Shown here: positions 31,290 through 32,317 of the stretch, in pieces | Layout: each line of letters opens with the position of its first letter | How positions within the stretch are numbered: the first letter of the stretch is position 1 | From: Oscillospiraceae bacterium | GTDB taxonomy: Bacteria; Bacillota; Clostridia; Oscillospirales; Oscillospiraceae | Reading direction: 5' to 3' | Length of the DNA stretch: 32,317 bases | NCBI GenBank assembly: GCA_017465625.1 | Contig: JAFTVV010000011.1 | Coordinates: 1 to 32,317 of the forward strand | Notes under the pieces: generated by a model | What the model was told of the DNA's origin: nothing | Databases searched by the model: none | Seen by the model: the letters and a program-made list of their open reading frames with translations, nothing else | Position numbers and translations under genes: made by a program

Positions 31290-32317
31290 ATGGAAATCCG
31301 ATTAGGAGAAAGTATCCGTAAACTCCGCAAAAATGCCGGGTTTACCCAGGAGCAGCTTGCGGAAGCAATGGGTGTGTCAGTCAGCGCAGTCCATAAGTGG
31401 GAGTCTGACAAAGCTACCCCGGAGTTGGAGATGCTGGTAGATCTTGCGGAATTTTTTGAAACTTCTGTAGATGCTATGCTGAACTACGGTTGGCAGAAAC
31501 TAAATATGGGGCAGACCGCAGAACGAATCGGTGCTTTTAGGAATGAGCGCAACTTCGAAGAAGGCATACGCTTTGCGGAGCGTGCCCTCCAGAAATACCC
31601 CAACAGCTTTGATGTGGTCTATGAAAGCGCTCTGCTTTACTTTATGTCCATGATCCACTACCGGGGGAAAAGTGCCCAGAGAGCAATTGAACTTCTTGAA
31701 AAAGCCATTGAGTTAATCGATCAGAACACCGATGAAACTGTTGGTGTTATCACTATTCAGAATCAGATCGCCAGTTGCTATTGTTACCTGGATAATATGG
31801 AAAAAGCCGTTGATGTGCTGAAGCAAAACAACATTGGCGGGTTAAACGATGCCAAGATTGGCTTGTTCCTGTCCCAGGCCCCAGAGAAAGCAGAAGAAGC
31901 CCTTGGCTATCTGTCTGATGCACTGCACAACTATTATGCCCGAATCTATGAGATCTGCATCGGCTATGCGAATGCCTACGGTGCAATGGAACGATTAGAA
32001 CCAATCGAGGATCTGATGCATTGGCTTCTGCATATTGGCTGGGGATTGAAACATCCGGATACTGTCAACATTATCGACAAGACCGATGTGCGAATCTATA
32101 CGATTCTTGCGGAAGTCCGAATGCTGCAAGGCGATGAAGCCGGTGCTGAAAAGTGGCTGAGAGAAGCAAAGAAAGCCGCTCTTAGATTTGACGCCAATCC
32201 GCAGTATCGAACCGCACACGGTATGAAGTATTACCACAGCAGCGAGAAATCCATGTCCTATGATGATATGGGTGACACCGGCATGGCAATGATCGAAAAC
32301 TACATGGCTGATGAAGT
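31290..32317 (+). CDS. XRE-family regulator with C-terminal helical (TPR-like) repeats, truncated by window end
   Basis: The frame stays open for 342 codons from ATG 31290 to the window edge, with AAGGAG eight bases upstream. Residues 1-65 form a Cro/C1-type helix-turn-helix (IRKLRKNAGFTQEQLAEAMG, SVSAVHKWESDKATPELEML). The rest is helical with TPR-like units (EEGIRFAERALQKYPNSFDV; AIELLEKAIELIDQNTDETV; EAGAEKWLREAKKAALRF). Such proteins repress or activate in response to a bound peptide or partner, or act as toxin or phage regulators. The C-terminus is missing, so the partner domain and neighbours cannot be seen. Confidence 0.88.
   Translation, partial: MEIRLGESIRKLRKNAGFTQEQLAEAMGVSVSAVHKWESDKATPELEMLVDLAEFFETSVDAMLNYGWQKLNMGQTAERIGAFRNERNFEEGIRFAERALQKYPNSFDVVYESALLYFMSMIHYRGKSAQRAIELLEKAIELIDQNTDETVGVITIQNQIASCYCYLDNMEKAVDVLKQNNIGGLNDAKIGLFLSQAPEKAEEALGYLSDALHNYYARIYEICIGYANAYGAMERLEPIEDLMHWLLHIGWGLKHPDTVNIIDKTDVRIYTILAEVRMLQGDEAGAEKWLREAKKAALRFDANPQYRTAHGMKYYHSSEKSMSYDDMGDTGMAMIENYMADE

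Overview
The window looks like chromosomal DNA of a low-to-mid GC Gram-positive anaerobe, most likely a gut Clostridia member (Oscillospiraceae/Ruminococcaceae-like). This rests on: strong AGGAGG ribosome sites, sigma-A promoters with 16-18 bp spacers, a whiA gene, a DUF4317 gene, a CotH-VTC-DUF4956 gene set, a four-cluster ferredoxin-like protein, an N-acetylhexosamine kinase, and short GTAGGG-type hairpin repeats. The species cannot be named from the sequence alone.

Layout. 1-340: tRNA-Lys(CTT), tRNA-Glu(CTC) and a 5S rRNA closed by a strong terminator. 340-680: no gene; short dispersed hairpin repeats and a 20-bp perfect inverted repeat. 681-2256 (minus): an ECF sigma factor followed by a membrane-anchored putative anti-sigma protein. 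2455-3684: a dicarboxylate/amino-acid:cation symporter. 3789-7980: a three-gene operon of a secreted lamin-tail/CotH-kinase protein, a VTC-domain (polyphosphate polymerase-like) protein and a DUF4956 membrane protein. 8026-10054: four short transcription units: a 56-residue membrane peptide gene, a PyrF-fold protein that has lost its catalytic residues, a small lipoprotein, and a 16-plus-cysteine ferredoxin.

10201-25593 is a co-directional run of thirteen genes with gaps of at most about 46 bases and several overlaps: murB, whiA, dnaE, a lipoprotein, a response regulator, a histidine kinase, a DUF1385 gene, prmC, recA, recX, rimO, pgsA and a DUF4317 gene. It covers cell-wall synthesis, replication, recombination, translation modification and membrane lipid synthesis. 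A good promoter lies just before murB and a strong terminator follows the last gene. The murB-whiA junction lacks the rapZ and yvcK genes usually found there in Firmicutes. A GC-rich hairpin directly after the recA stop, inside the start of recX, may limit recX expression.

25633-32317: a cytidylate kinase-like gene (minus), the tex gene, an N-acetylhexosamine 1-kinase gene (minus) divergent from a PTS IIC-type membrane gene, and a truncated XRE-type regulator with a helical repeat tail that runs off the right edge. The tex/nahK junction holds a 32-bp perfect inverted repeat.

I found no CRISPR array, transposase, prophage gene or obvious defence island. The least ordinary items are the PyrF-like pseudoenzyme, the CotH-VTC-DUF4956 module, the lipoprotein plus two-component trio, and the structured junctions at recA/recX and tex/nahK.
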